Below, in pieces: positions 13,682 through 22,618 of a DNA stretch of 64,000 nt; position 1 is the stretch's first letter; each line of letters opens with the position of its first letter. The position numbers and the translations under genes are program-made. The notes below the pieces were generated by a model. That model was given only the letters and a program-made list of their open reading frames with translations, did not search any database and had not been told where the DNA came from. This DNA comes from Actinobacteria bacterium OV450. Its GTDB lineage: Bacteria > Actinomycetota > Actinomycetes > Streptomycetales > Streptomycetaceae. Location of the stretch: assembly GCA_001298555.1 (NCBI GenBank), contig LJCW01000131.1, positions 62,001-126,000 on the forward strand. The letters are read 5' to 3'.

Positions 13682-16201
13682 GTGATCCATCTCAGGCGTC
13701 ACATGCTGCTCGCCGTGCTCGTGCTGCTCCTGTCCCTCTTCCTGCCGAGCCCCGCCCGCGCCGCGGATCCCCCTCGGGGCCAATCCTGCGATCCCGACCG
13801 GCTCGCCGGCGCGAAGGTCACCACGTCGGCGGAGTTCGTCCACCGCGGACAGGACACCAGCGTGCTCACCAGCGTCACGGACATCACGGTTCCGGCGGGC
13901 TGGGGGCGGACCTCCGACCTGCTCCTCGACACGCACGCTCCGCTCTACCGCGACGCGCTGCGCTGCCTCTTGGGAAAGGGGCTTCCCGTCCAGGCGTACC
14001 TGCTCGGAAAGCGGTACGAGGACGCCGAATGGCGGTTGAAACCGCTCTCGGTGAAGCTTTCCGGCACCTGGGTCACCGTCCACTACGAGGCCGTCGACTG
14101 GATCCAGGGACTCGGCACCTATGACGTGGGCCTGTGGACCCTGATCGCAGGGAAGAACGAGTGGGAGATCCGGCTGCGAGCTCCCCCGAGTCTCGCCAAG
14201 GCGACCTGGGAGAACGTACGCGTACGGCTGGGCGGTCCGGCCGCCATGTCGGCCTGGCCGCCGCCGACGTTCGGTGCGGACCGCACGGAACTGAGCTGGC
14301 ACAACCGGACGCAGATCGCTGTCCCCGACGTACCCGACATCGCCTTCAGGCCACCTGCGGCGCAACAGTGGGCGGCCCGGACCCAGACGGACGGGGATGC
14401 CTGGCAGGCACTGGGCGCCCTCGGAGCGTCGGGGGCGTTCGGGGGGGTCGCGACCGCCGTGCTGGCGCTCGTCGCCGGCCGGCGGCTGCGCCAGGGCCTG
14501 GGGCGCCCTCCCCTCCCGGCAGAGGCGCAGGCGCTCCGGGGGCTGCGCTCATGGTCGCTGCTCCTGGTGCTGATCACTCTGGTCGCGTACATGGGTGATG
14601 ACCTCTACCGGTTCCTTCAGGGCAGCTTCGGGTGGAAGGGCGGCTACGAGCCGACGGTCGACCTGTTCTCGGTGCTGTTCATCGGAACCGTCCTGTGCTT
14701 CTTCGGGCAGCTGAAGAGATGGCTGCTCGTCGTCGTGTGCGTACTCGTCGCGGGTACGGCCGCCCTCTGCGTGGCCGCCGAACTGTCCCGTTCGGGGCTG
14801 CTCCCCACCAGTGACGTCGAGATCCAAGGTGTCGGTCTGGGGCTGGCGGTACTGCTCGATTCCCTGCCGGTCTTCCTGTGCTGCCTGGGCTTGGTCGCCA
14901 GTGGGCAACGCCTCCTGCTGCTGGGCGGCAGGGGTCTGTCGCAAGGGGGGCAGCTGGGGGTCGCGGCCGGGACGACGGCCATGGCCATGCTCTGGGCGTC
15001 CGTGGCCCTGAACCGCAGCTGGGAGCGGAGATCCTGGCTCAACGACGCCGTGCCGGCCCCCTTCGGCTCGCCGTGGGTCACGGCCTACGACACCTGGTGG
15101 TGGTGGTTCTCGACGAACGCGCTGTTCGCGCTGGCGGACATCGCCGTCTTCCTGGCGCCGCTGGCTTTGGTGGGAGCCCTGCGGGTGTGCAGGGCCGAAC
15201 AGTACGAGGCCGACTCCTTCACGCCCGACGCGTCGGAGAGATCCGTGTTCGTGATCTTCTTCGCCATCACCGTGGTCCCCAATTTCGCATGGTACTTCGG
15301 TTTCTCCGGCTACATCACGACGCTGACCCTGGGTATCGCCGCGGCATGGGCCCTGCTGGTCCTGGGGCGGTCGAAGTCGGTGCTGGAACAGCCGACCGAG
15401 GACAATGCCCCGCTGGGCAAGGCCATTTCGCGGACCGACCGGTCCCAATGGCTGCGCCTCGCACGCCACTACCGGGAGCTGCAGGCCCGGCTGCACCACC
15501 CCGGTCCGGGATCCGCGGCCGAACAGTCCGCCTCGCAGGAGGCCGTCGAGCGGGAGATCGACCAGCTGGACCAGTGCCTGCCCGAAGGGGTCAGGCCCAT
15601 CGACCTGCCGTTCGCCATCGGACCCATGGCCACGTGGTGGGGCAATGCCTGCCGGTGTGCGCTCATCGCCTGCTTCGTGGGCCTCCCCGCCACCGGGCTG
15701 ATGTACTGGATCGATTTCGTCCGGGGTGACGCCTGGACCGTGATGGCGGAGAACCCCACCGGGTTCCTCCAGGCGGTCCTGGAGGTCATCTACTGGCATG
15801 TGACATGGGTGGGCGGAGGCTTCTTCCTGGGCGGGCTGTGGCGTGACCTGCCCGGCCGGCACGGGCCGATGAAGGCCCTGTACGTGGCCGTCGCCTTCGC
15901 CGTGCCGATCGGGTTCCACCAGCTCATCGCCCAGATCACCGGCGGCGCCATGCAGGGCACGATCGCCGCCATCGCCGCGTTCGCGTCCGTGCTGACCTGC
16001 ACCGGGCTGGTCATGGACCTCCAGACGTTCGCGAGCGAACGCCGCTACTGGCCGTCCAGTGCCAGCCTGGTGGTGTACGTCTACCAGATGCGCTTCGCCT
16101 CGGTGGCGTTCTGTCTGGCGCAGCTCGTGGCGCTGGCCACGATCTGGAAGGCGTTCCGCGAGGGCGGCTCGACGGCGCCCATCCCCCGAAAGGGGGGCTG
16201 A
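13682..16201 (+). CDS. Large multi-spanning membrane protein, DUF6185-like
   Basis: An 839-residue protein. A signal peptide (about 1-27) is followed by an extracytoplasmic beta-rich domain (about 28-235; S-C-D-P-D-R-L-A-G-A, V-T-D-I-T-V-P). The remainder holds many transmembrane helices in two blocks (about 245-575 and 655-835) separated by a soluble helical stretch (about 585-650). The N-terminal pattern resembles the actinobacterial DUF6185 family; function unknown. No transporter, kinase or protease motif is visible. The GTG at 13682 has GGGGAAGA upstream; an ATG seven codons later is possible. It stands alone, divergent from the lipase. Confidence 0.65.
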   Translation: MIHLRRHMLLAVLVLLLSLFLPSPARAADPPRGQSCDPDRLAGAKVTTSAEFVHRGQDTSVLTSVTDITVPAGWGRTSDLLLDTHAPLYRDALRCLLGKGLPVQAYLLGKRYEDAEWRLKPLSVKLSGTWVTVHYEAVDWIQGLGTYDVGLWTLIAGKNEWEIRLRAPPSLAKATWENVRVRLGGPAAMSAWPPPTFGADRTELSWHNRTQIAVPDVPDIAFRPPAAQQWAARTQTDGDAWQALGALGASGAFGGVATAVLALVAGRRLRQGLGRPPLPAEAQALRGLRSWSLLLVLITLVAYMGDDLYRFLQGSFGWKGGYEPTVDLFSVLFIGTVLCFFGQLKRWLLVVVCVLVAGTAALCVAAELSRSGLLPTSDVEIQGVGLGLAVLLDSLPVFLCCLGLVASGQRLLLLGGRGLSQGGQLGVAAGTTAMAMLWASVALNRSWERRSWLNDAVPAPFGSPWVTAYDTWWWWFSTNALFALADIAVFLAPLALVGALRVCRAEQYEADSFTPDASERSVFVIFFAITVVPNFAWYFGFSGYITTLTLGIAAAWALLVLGRSKSVLEQPTEDNAPLGKAISRTDRSQWLRLARHYRELQARLHHPGPGSAAEQSASQEAVEREIDQLDQCLPEGVRPIDLPFAIGPMATWWGNACRCALIACFVGLPATGLMYWIDFVRGDAWTVMAENPTGFLQAVLEVIYWHVTWVGGGFFLGGLWRDLPGRHGPMKALYVAVAFAVPIGFHQLIAQITGGAMQGTIAAIAAFASVLTCTGLVMDLQTFASERRYWPSSASLVVYVYQMRFASVAFCLAQLVALATIWKAFREGGSTAPIPRKGG

Positions 16202-16236
16202 CGCTGACCACCTGCGAGTCAGGCCGCCAACGTCTC

Positions 16237-16251
16237 CCCGGCCCCGCCGGG
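16237..16251. terminator. Short GC hairpin between convergent genes
   Basis: CCCGGC (16237-16242) and GCCGGG (16246-16251) pair around a three-base loop, with partial extension outward. It lies between the stops of the DUF6185-like and AhpD-like genes. Modest stem, so only a candidate. Confidence 0.4.
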
Positions 16252-16262
16252 AGGCGGTCCGG

Positions 16263-16736
16263 TCAGGCGAACTGGCCCGGCTGGTAGTCGCCCGCCGGCT
16301 GCTGGACGATCACGTTCATCCGGTTGTAGGCGTTGATCAGGGCGATCAGCCCGACCAGCGCCGCCAGCTGGTCCTCGTCGAAGTGCTTTGCGGCCTCGGC
16401 CCAGGCCTCGTCCGTGACCCCGCCCGCCGCGTCGGCGATGCGGGTGCCCTGCTCGGTGAGCTCCAGGGCCGCCCGCTCGGCGTCGGTGAAGACCTTCGCC
16501 TCGCGCCAGGCCGCGACCAGGTTCAGGCGCAGCGCCGTCTCCCCGGCGTGCGCGGCGTCCTTGGTGTGCATGTCGAGGCAGAAGCCGCAGCCGTTGATCT
16601 GGCTGGCCCGGATCTTCACCAGTTCCTGCGTGGAGGCCGGGAGGGTCGAGTCGCTGACGACCTTGCCGGCCGAGTTGATGTACCGGGCGAACTTGCCGGC
16701 CACCGCGTTGCCGTAGAAGTTGAGGCGAGCTTCCAT
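16263..16736 (-). CDS. AhpD-like alkylhydroperoxidase / carboxymuconolactone decarboxylase family protein
   Basis: A 157-residue single-domain protein. The core motif N-G-C-G-F-C-L-D-M-H-T provides Cys50, Cys53 and His57, the redox pair and general base of the AhpD/CMD superfamily. It therefore probably reduces peroxides or relays electrons as an antioxidant, although many members have no proven substrate. AAGGAG precedes ATG 16736 at ideal distance. Length is typical. The nearest upstream gene on the same strand, an AraC regulator, is 240 bases away, so co-transcription is doubtful. Confidence 0.88.
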   Translation of the reverse strand: MEARLNFYGNAVAGKFARYINSAGKVVSDSTLPASTQELVKIRASQINGCGFCLDMHTKDAAHAGETALRLNLVAAWREAKVFTDAERAALELTEQGTRIADAAGGVTDEAWAEAAKHFDEDQLAALVGLIALINAYNRMNVIVQQPAGDYQPGQFA

Positions 16737-16978
16737 CGTGGACTCCTTGGGATGTCGACCGTTACACAGCACTGACCCGGCGCGCGGCCCGGATGTGACA
16801 GAACGGCGGACATGGAGAAGGGTGACCTGCGTCACACCCCGCCTCCGGCGGTGTCCGCGAGGGCAGGCCCGGCCGGCATCGGTCAGCGACCGGCCCGCCC
16901 ACCGGGCCCCGCCGCCCGCTCCGGCCCCGCCGTCGGACCGGCCCCGCCACCCACCCCGGCGGCGTCGGTGCCTCTGCG

Positions 16979-17992
16979 CTAGGTCCCGCCCGATGCGATG
17001 CGGTATGCGCCCGGTGTGGTGCCCGTCCAGCGGCGGAAGGCCCGGTGGAAGGCGGTGTCCTCCGAGAAGCCGAGGCGGGCCGCCAGTTCCGCGATCGGTT
17101 CGCTGCTTTCGGCCAGGCCCGCGATCGCCGCGTCCCGCCGGACGTGGTCCTTCAGCTGCTGGAACGAGGTCCCCTCCTGCTGGAGCCGGCGCCGCAGCGT
17201 CGCCGGGGACACCGCCAGCCGCGCCGCCACCTCCCCGAGCGCCGGCAGCCGCGGCGAGGTCCGCAGCTGCCGGGCGAGGGCCCGGCGGACCTGTTCCGAG
17301 ACCGTCGTGCCGTACTCCGGCCGCGACAGCAGGTCGAAGGGGGCCCGGCGCAGCATCCCGTCCAGCTCGGCCTCGTCCCGTACGAGGGGTGCGGCCAGCC
17401 AGCGGGCGTCGAAAGCGGCGCCCGTACGGTCGGCCCCGAAGCGGACCGGACAGTCGAACAGGACCTCGTACTCGGCCTCGTGAGGCGGCGGCGGGTAGGC
17501 GAACGCGGCGTACGCGAGCGGGATGCGCCGCCCGACCAGCCAGCTGCTCAGCCGGTGCCAGATGGCGAGCACGCACTCGGTGAGGAAACGCTCCTCGTCG
17601 CGCACGAAGTCGTTGCGGACGGTGAACCGGGCCTCGCCCCCGCTCACTTCGAGGGCGAGCTCGGGGCCGCCCGCGAACAGGCCGTAGAAGGTCGCGGCCC
17701 GTTCCACGGCCGCGCCCAGGTCACGGCAGCCGAGCGAGGCGTGGCACATCATCGCGAAGGTGCCCGGGCGGCTCGGGACCGCCGAGAGGCCGAGGAACTC
17801 GTCCTGCGTGGTCCGGTACAGCGCCCGGAACAGCCGGGCGAACTGCGCCGGGGTGATCCGCGCCCGGTCGTCGCCGAGCAGCAGGGGCGGGATCTGTGCC
17901 TCCTGGAGCAGCGGCACGGTGTCGAAGCCGCCGCGCGCCGCCCCCGCGAGCACGGCACGGACATGGTGCACGGTGATCGTCCGCCTCCCCAT
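16979..17992 (-). CDS. AraC-family transcriptional regulator with N-terminal ligand domain
   Basis: A 337-residue regulator. Residues about 20-205 match the Arabinose_bd-type N-domain found in OruR/ArgR-like AraC proteins (P-L-L-Q-E-A, Q-F-A-R-L-F-R-A-L, the F-Y-G-L-F region, V-L-F-D-C-P-V-R-F). The C-terminal two-HTH AraC domain includes A-A-R-L-A-V-S-P-A-T-L-R-R-R-L and I-A-E-L-A-A-R-L-G-F-S-E-D-T-A-F-H-R-A-F (about 300-320), ending F-R-R-W-T-G-T-T-P-G-A-Y-R. It is divergent from an acyl-CoA synthetase gene 124 bases away. A lipid-related effector and control of that gene are reasonable inferences, not demonstrated. Confidence 0.87.
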   Translation of the reverse strand: MGRRTITVHHVRAVLAGAARGGFDTVPLLQEAQIPPLLLGDDRARITPAQFARLFRALYRTTQDEFLGLSAVPSRPGTFAMMCHASLGCRDLGAAVERAATFYGLFAGGPELALEVSGGEARFTVRNDFVRDEERFLTECVLAIWHRLSSWLVGRRIPLAYAAFAYPPPPHEAEYEVLFDCPVRFGADRTGAAFDARWLAAPLVRDEAELDGMLRRAPFDLLSRPEYGTTVSEQVRRALARQLRTSPRLPALGEVAARLAVSPATLRRRLQQEGTSFQQLKDHVRRDAAIAGLAESSEPIAELAARLGFSEDTAFHRAFRRWTGTTPGAYRIASGGT

Positions 17993-18023
17993 GGGGTCGA
18001 CGGTAGCCCCAATGAGCGCTGGG

Positions 18024-18038
18024 GTCAGCGGTGCTGAC
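18024..18038. promoter_or_regulatory. Palindrome between AraC regulator and acyl-CoA synthetase
   Basis: GTCAGC-GGT-GCTGAC is a perfect 6+6 inverted repeat, 32 bases upstream of the AraC-family start and 79 upstream of the synthetase start. A candidate operator for the divergent pair. AraC proteins more often use direct repeats, so another regulator is possible. Confidence 0.35.
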
Positions 18039-18116
18039 GCTTCCGGTCATGTCGGCCGGCGCCCGCGGGTGCCTAGCGTCGGGTGCGTCGGGGGTCACCC
18101 ATCCGGAGGGGAAGCC

Positions 18117-19847
18117 ATGGACGGTCGGCCGCACACGCTGGCGGTGTTCACCCAGTGGACCGAGGAGAGGTACGGACGGGAGACCGCACTGCGGTTCCGG
18201 TCGCCGGACGGCGGGTGGGAGACCCGGACGTACGCGGAACTCGGCGCGGCGGTGCGGCGGACGGGCCGGGCGCTGCTCGGTCTGGGGGTCGCGGCGGGCG
18301 AGCGGGTGGCGGTGCTGGCCGAGACCCGGCCGGCGTGGACGTACACGCACTTCGGGATCCTGGCGGCGGGTGCGGTCCTCGTGCCGGTGTACCCGACGGC
18401 GGGGGACGAGGAGCTGGCCTGGGTCCTCGCGGACTCGGAGGCGGTGGTCGTGGTCTGCGACGAAGCGGCGCAGGCGGACCGGGTGGAGGCGCTGCGGGCG
18501 AAACTGCCGGCCCTGAGGGCGGTCGTACGGATGGACGCGCTTCCCGGGCTCGAAGCCGGCCCGGAGGCGGAACTCCTGGAGCGGGCCCGGCGGGTGACCC
18601 CGGACGCGGACGCGTCGATCGTCTACACCTCGGGGACGACGGGCCTGCCGAAGGGCTGCCGCATCACGCACGGCAACACGGGCGCCATCCAGGACGCGAC
18701 GCGCCCGCTGATCCACGGCGGACCGGGCGACTCCACGTACCTGTACCTGCCGCTTGCGCACGTGCTGGCACAGCTGATCCAGTTCACGACCCTGCTGGAG
18801 GGCGGGGAGCTGTGCTACTTCGGCGGCCGCATCGAGGACGTGCTGTCCGAGCTGGGCGAGGCGAAGCCCACCCATCTGCCGTCCGTGCCGCGCCTGTTCG
18901 AGAAGGTGCACTCGGTGGTGCTGTCGATGGCCGAGTCCCAGGAGGGCGGCGCCGAGCGGTTCCGGGAGGCGGTCCGGATCGGGGTGCTCGCGGCGGAGGG
19001 GCGGCTGCCCGACTCCGACCGCCCGGCGTACGAGGAGGCGGAGAAGAACCTGTACTCGCTGGTCAGGGCGGCCTTCGGGGGCCGGCTGAACCAGGCGGTG
19101 ACCGGTGCGGCGCCGATCGCCCCGGCGACCATGGACTTCCTGCGGGCCTGCGGAATCACCATCTACGAGGGCTACGGCATGACCGAGACCGCGGGGCTGA
19201 TCAGCATGAACCACGCGGAGGCCGCCCGCCACGGCACGGTCGGCAAGCCCATCGCGGGCTGCGAGGTCCGCATCGCCGAGGACGGCGAGATCCTGGTCCG
19301 CGGGCCGATGGTCTTCCCGGGCTACCACGCGAACCCGGCCGCGACGGAGCGGGCGCTGGACGCGCAGGGCTGGCTGCACACCGGGGACCTGGGGGAGCTG
19401 GACGACGACGGGTTCCTGTCGATCACCGGCCGCAAGAAGGAGCTGATCATCACCTCGGCGGGGAAGAACATCACCCCGACGGAGGTCGAGTTCGCCGTCC
19501 AGCGCTCCCGGTACGTGTCACGGGCGGTCCTGATCGGCGACCACCGGCCCCACCCCGTCGCCCTGATCACCCTGGACGCGGAGGAGGTCACGGCCTGGGC
19601 GCGGCGCGAGGGCCTCGACCTGGACCTGCCCCGGGCGGCCGCGCACCCCGCGGTCCGCGCCCTGGTCGAGGAGGCGGTCACTGCGGCCAACGGGACGGTC
19701 TCCCGGCCGGCCCGCATCCGCGCCTTCCACGTCCTGCCGGAGGACTTCAGCGTCGAGGCGGGCACCCTGACCCCGACCCTGAAGCTGCGCCGCACGGCGG
19801 TGGCACAGCGCTACGCGGCGGAGATCGACGCACTGTACGGGGGCTGA
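18117..19847 (+). CDS. Long-chain acyl-CoA synthetase (AMP-forming), second paralogue
   Basis: A 576-residue ANL-superfamily ligase forming acyl-CoA from fatty acid, ATP and CoA. Y-T-S-G-T-T-G-L-P-K-G lies at about 168-178, Y-G-M-T-E-T-A-G near 351, H-T-G-D-L-G-E-L-D near 421, and G-R-K-K-E-L-I-I-T-S-A-G-K-N near 438. GGAGGGG just upstream fixes ATG 18117. It is about 50 residues shorter than the paralogue at 7372, mostly at the N-terminus and before the A3 motif. The divergent AraC regulator suggests inducible control, unlike the constitutive-looking promoter of the other copy. Confidence 0.92.
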   Translation: MDGRPHTLAVFTQWTEERYGRETALRFRSPDGGWETRTYAELGAAVRRTGRALLGLGVAAGERVAVLAETRPAWTYTHFGILAAGAVLVPVYPTAGDEELAWVLADSEAVVVVCDEAAQADRVEALRAKLPALRAVVRMDALPGLEAGPEAELLERARRVTPDADASIVYTSGTTGLPKGCRITHGNTGAIQDATRPLIHGGPGDSTYLYLPLAHVLAQLIQFTTLLEGGELCYFGGRIEDVLSELGEAKPTHLPSVPRLFEKVHSVVLSMAESQEGGAERFREAVRIGVLAAEGRLPDSDRPAYEEAEKNLYSLVRAAFGGRLNQAVTGAAPIAPATMDFLRACGITIYEGYGMTETAGLISMNHAEAARHGTVGKPIAGCEVRIAEDGEILVRGPMVFPGYHANPAATERALDAQGWLHTGDLGELDDDGFLSITGRKKELIITSAGKNITPTEVEFAVQRSRYVSRAVLIGDHRPHPVALITLDAEEVTAWARREGLDLDLPRAAAHPAVRALVEEAVTAANGTVSRPARIRAFHVLPEDFSVEAGTLTPTLKLRRTAVAQRYAAEIDALYGG

Positions 19848-19958
19848 GGGCCGACGGCCCCGCCACCGGCCCCGGCACCGCCCCTCGGCACCGGCCCTCG
19901 GCACCGGTCCCAGCACCGGTCCCGGGGCGTTGTCGGTGGGCCGGGCTACGGTGCCGCC

Positions 19959-20639
19959 ATGGCGAACTACGTACTGGTGGCAGGCACATGGCTCGGCTCG
20001 TGGGCGTGGGAGGAGGTGGCCGCGCAGCTGCGCGCGGCGGGGCACGGCGTCCACCCGCTGACGCTGTCCGGGCTGGCCGAACGGCAGGGCGAACCGGCCG
20101 GACAGCAGACGCACGTCCAGGACATCGTGTCCGAGGTCGAGCGCCTCGACCTGCGCGAGGTGGTCCTGGTCGGCCACAGCTACTCGGGCATCCCGGTCGG
20201 CCAGGCCGCCGAGCGGATCGGCGGCCGGCTGGCCCGGGTGGTGTTCGTGGACGCCATCGTCCCGGTGGACGGCCAGGCCTTCGAGGACGCGTGGTCGGTG
20301 CAGGCCGAGATCGCCGCCCACGGAGGCTTCTGGCCCCCGCTGACCGCCGGGGACTTCGAAGGCCAGGGCCTGACCGCGGAGCAGATCGACCGCCTCGTGT
20401 CGGGCGCGACCCCGCACCCGGGTGCCACCCTCACGGAGCCGGCGCAGCTCACGGGCGCGCTGCCCGGGCTCCCGGCCGTGTACGTGAAGTGCCTGCTGGA
20501 CGGTGAGGACACGGGCCCGGTGGTGGCGGCGCTCCTGGAGGGCGAGCGGTGGAGCCTGGTGCGGATGGGGACGGGCCACTGGCCGATGTTCTCGCAGCCG
20601 GCGGAACTGGCGCAGGTGCTGGCCGACGCCGCGCCGTAG
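19959..20639 (+). CDS. Alpha/beta hydrolase, EstE/salicylate-esterase-like
   Basis: A 226-residue cytoplasmic hydrolase. The nucleophile elbow G-H-S-Y-S-G places Ser74. F-V-D-A-I-V-P follows, and the C-terminal G-T-G-H-W-P-M-F holds the catalytic His. The N-terminal V-L-V-A-G-T-W-L-G-S-W-A-W is the oxyanion strand typical of the methyl-esterase/hydroxynitrile-lyase-like branch of small alpha/beta hydrolases. Substrate unknown. It lies 111 bases downstream of the acyl-CoA synthetase on the same strand; the gap is GC-repetitive (ggcaccggccc units) and could hold a terminator, so co-transcription is uncertain. Confidence 0.85.
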   Translation: MANYVLVAGTWLGSWAWEEVAAQLRAAGHGVHPLTLSGLAERQGEPAGQQTHVQDIVSEVERLDLREVVLVGHSYSGIPVGQAAERIGGRLARVVFVDAIVPVDGQAFEDAWSVQAEIAAHGGFWPPLTAGDFEGQGLTAEQIDRLVSGATPHPGATLTEPAQLTGALPGLPAVYVKCLLDGEDTGPVVAALLEGERWSLVRMGTGHWPMFSQPAELAQVLADAAP

Positions 20640-20666
20640 CCGGGCCGGCGCCGTCCGCGCCCGTAC

Positions 20667-21359
20667 TCAGTCGCGGGCGTACGAGCCGAGGCCGACCAGG
20701 CAGTACACGTACTCGTTGAGGGTGACCCCGCCCCGGCTGTAGCGGTACGAGAACGCGTACTGGGTCTTCGGATTGCCGTTGCAGCGCTCCAGCTCCGACG
20801 TCAGGGGGATGCTCTCGATCACCTTGTAGTGCGCGTCGGACGCCGAGCAGGGCACCTCCTCGACGCCGGTGACCCGCTGGGCGGTCGTCGAGTCGGGGAG
20901 CGTCCCGTTGAGGCAGGTGCCCCGGTCGAAGGGGCTGGGGGCCGGCTCCTCGGACGCCGGGGTGAGCGGACCGGCCGAGGTGTCCACCGGGGGAGCGGCC
21001 GGGACCGGGGGCGGGGACCAGGCGCTGTAAGAGGGGGTGGACCGCGGAGAGGCGGTCGGCCCCTCGCCGTCGTCCCCGCTGTTCAGCAGGACCACTGCGA
21101 CGATGACGGCGACGGCGACGCCGAGCGCCACCAGGCACCCCCGCGCGTTCGACACGGGCGCCTGCCCGGGTGCGACCCGGATGCGCAGCAGCACCTCGCC
21201 GTCGCCGACCCGGGCCCGGACGAGGTCGCCGTCCGCTGCGGGCGGGATCCTCAGCCGCGCCGTTCCGGTCGGCAGCGCGATGGTCAGGATCACGCCGTGG
21301 GCGGCCTGCTGCGGGGTGATCGTGATCGGGATTTCCTGAGACTCCACCGGCTGCTCCAC
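20667..21359 (-). CDS. LppU/SCO3897-like membrane-anchored protein
   Basis: A 230-residue protein. Residues 10-62 form a small cytoplasmic domain resembling the DnaJ C-terminal substrate-binding fold (I-T-I-T-P-Q-Q-A-A-H-G, L-R-I-P-P-A-A-D-G-D). One transmembrane helix follows (about 74-93), then a Pro/Ser-rich linker (95-145) and an extracytoplasmic domain with four Cys (TCLNG, VPCSAS, ERCNG, VYCLVG) that matches the LppU/SCO3897 family. Function is unknown; the topology links a cytoplasmic chaperone-like module to an exported Cys domain. It converges on the hydrolase at 19959 with a 27-base gap. Confidence 0.75.
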   Translation of the reverse strand: MEQPVESQEIPITITPQQAAHGVILTIALPTGTARLRIPPAADGDLVRARVGDGEVLLRIRVAPGQAPVSNARGCLVALGVAVAVIVAVVLLNSGDDGEGPTASPRSTPSYSAWSPPPVPAAPPVDTSAGPLTPASEEPAPSPFDRGTCLNGTLPDSTTAQRVTGVEEVPCSASDAHYKVIESIPLTSELERCNGNPKTQYAFSYRYSRGGVTLNEYVYCLVGLGSYARD

Positions 21360-21589
21360 GGGTTGGGGGCGGGCGTGGGACTAGGTCTGACGAACCCTCA
21401 TGAAGTGTGCAGGAAAGGCTGATTGGGACGCAGTGGTTCCGCGGGGGCGTCCGGATGTGCGATGGAGGCAAAGGCTCCATTTCATGATCGAAGTCTGAGG
21501 AACCCTTGAGCCGGAAGCGCTTGGTCCGCTGCTTGACTGACGTCGCACCAAGCCAAGCCACCCCCCAAACCCGAGAGGGTCAGTCACCC

Positions 21590-22327
21590 ATGTCCATGGC
21601 CACCACCCGCCGCCTCGCCACCACGGCCCTTGTCGGCATCGCCGCCGCAGCACTGCTGGGTACGGGAACCGCCAACGCCTCGATCATCTCCGGCGACGGC
21701 ATGCGCATCGCCTCCTACGAGAACAGCCTGAAGAACAGCACCGAGCCGGAGGCCGCGGCCACCCTCAAGGAGTTCGACGCGCTGGCGCACGACAAGAAGA
21801 TCAAGTTCCTCGACTACACCGAGGACCCCGAGAACCTCAAGGCGCTGCTCCAGGAGGCCGCCGACGTTCCCGAGGCCGGGAAGTCCGTGCACTCGCTCGT
21901 GAACCTCAAGGACGGCGACGTCCAGATCCAGGCCGACAGCGACGCCACCTTCAAGCCCGACGCCGATGCCGACGGGGTCGCGGCCGGCGGCAAGCTGTCG
22001 CGCGGCTGGTGGGAGACCACGTACTCGGTGAAGCAGAAGATCTTCGGCGTGACGGTCACCAAGCTCAGCCTGTGGGTGAACTACTACACCAACGGCTCGA
22101 CCATCACGAAGGTCGACCACGCGGACTGCGGCAAGCGCAACTACAACGCCGCCGTGTCCATCGGCCACAGCGTCCCGAAGGCGCAGCTGGCCAGCGGTAC
22201 GGCCATCGGCGAGGTGATCTGGGAGGGATCGATCATCTACCGGGGCTTCGGCATCGAGATCGACAAGCGGCACCAGGTCAAGGCCAACGCGTACGGGTTC
22301 AAGAGCGGCTACCTGAAGAACATCTAG
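21590..22327 (+). CDS. Secreted protein, unknown function
   Basis: A 245-residue exported protein. The start at 21590 (M-S-M-A-T-T-R-R; an ATG two codons later is also possible) begins a signal peptide ending in A-N-A-S near residue 30, with GAGAGGG upstream. The N-terminal half is charged and helical; the C-terminal half is Tyr/Trp-rich beta sequence (W-W-E-T-T-Y-S-V-K-Q-K-I-F-G, N-Y-Y-T-N-G-S, I-Y-R-G-F-G-I-E-I-D). I do not recognise a family. A single Cys after the signal peptide. Followed by a good hairpin terminator. Confidence 0.7.
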   Translation: MSMATTRRLATTALVGIAAAALLGTGTANASIISGDGMRIASYENSLKNSTEPEAAATLKEFDALAHDKKIKFLDYTEDPENLKALLQEAADVPEAGKSVHSLVNLKDGDVQIQADSDATFKPDADADGVAAGGKLSRGWWETTYSVKQKIFGVTVTKLSLWVNYYTNGSTITKVDHADCGKRNYNAAVSIGHSVPKAQLASGTAIGEVIWEGSIIYRGFGIEIDKRHQVKANAYGFKSGYLKNI

Positions 22328-22334
22328 CCGGTGC

Positions 22335-22368
22335 CGGCCCAGGGCGACCACGGGGGTGCCCTGGGCCG
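22335..22368. terminator. 11-bp hairpin between convergent genes
   Basis: CGGCCCAGGGC (22335-22345) pairs perfectly with GCCCTGGGCCG (22358-22368) across a 12-base loop, eight bases after the stop of the secreted protein gene and just before the stop of the convergent DUF397 gene. Probably serves both directions. Confidence 0.7.
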
Positions 22369-22378
22369 CACCACCCCG

Positions 22379-22618
22379 TCAGAGGGTGACCCCGCCGAGG
22401 AAGGCGGCCCAGGCGGCGGGAGCCACGGCCAGCTCCGGACCGGCGGTCACCTTGGAGTCCCGGACGTGCACGGTGTCGGCGCAGGCGGCCACCTCGACGC
22501 AGTTGCCGCCTTCGCCGCTGCTGTAGCTCGACTTCCGCCAGGCATAGGCGACTTCGACGCACTCGCCGCCCTCGCCGTCGCTGTAACTGCTCTTGAACCA
22601 GGCCAGTTCCCTGTTCAT
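22379..22618 (-). CDS. DUF397 protein with internally duplicated motif
   Basis: A 79-residue acidic protein in which the DUF397 opening is present twice: W-F-K-S-S-Y-S-D-G-E-G-G-E-C-V-E-V-A (about 6-23) and W-R-K-S-S-Y-S-S-G-E-G-G-N-C-V-E-V-A (about 27-44). It then finishes with V-R-D-S-K and W-A-A-F as usual. Normal DUF397 proteins carry one copy, as at 1688. The ATG overlaps the upstream regulator's stop by four bases (ATGA), indicating coupling. Confidence 0.85.
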   Translation of the reverse strand: MNRELAWFKSSYSDGEGGECVEVAYAWRKSSYSSGEGGNCVEVAACADTVHVRDSKVTAGPELAVAPAAWAAFLGGVTL

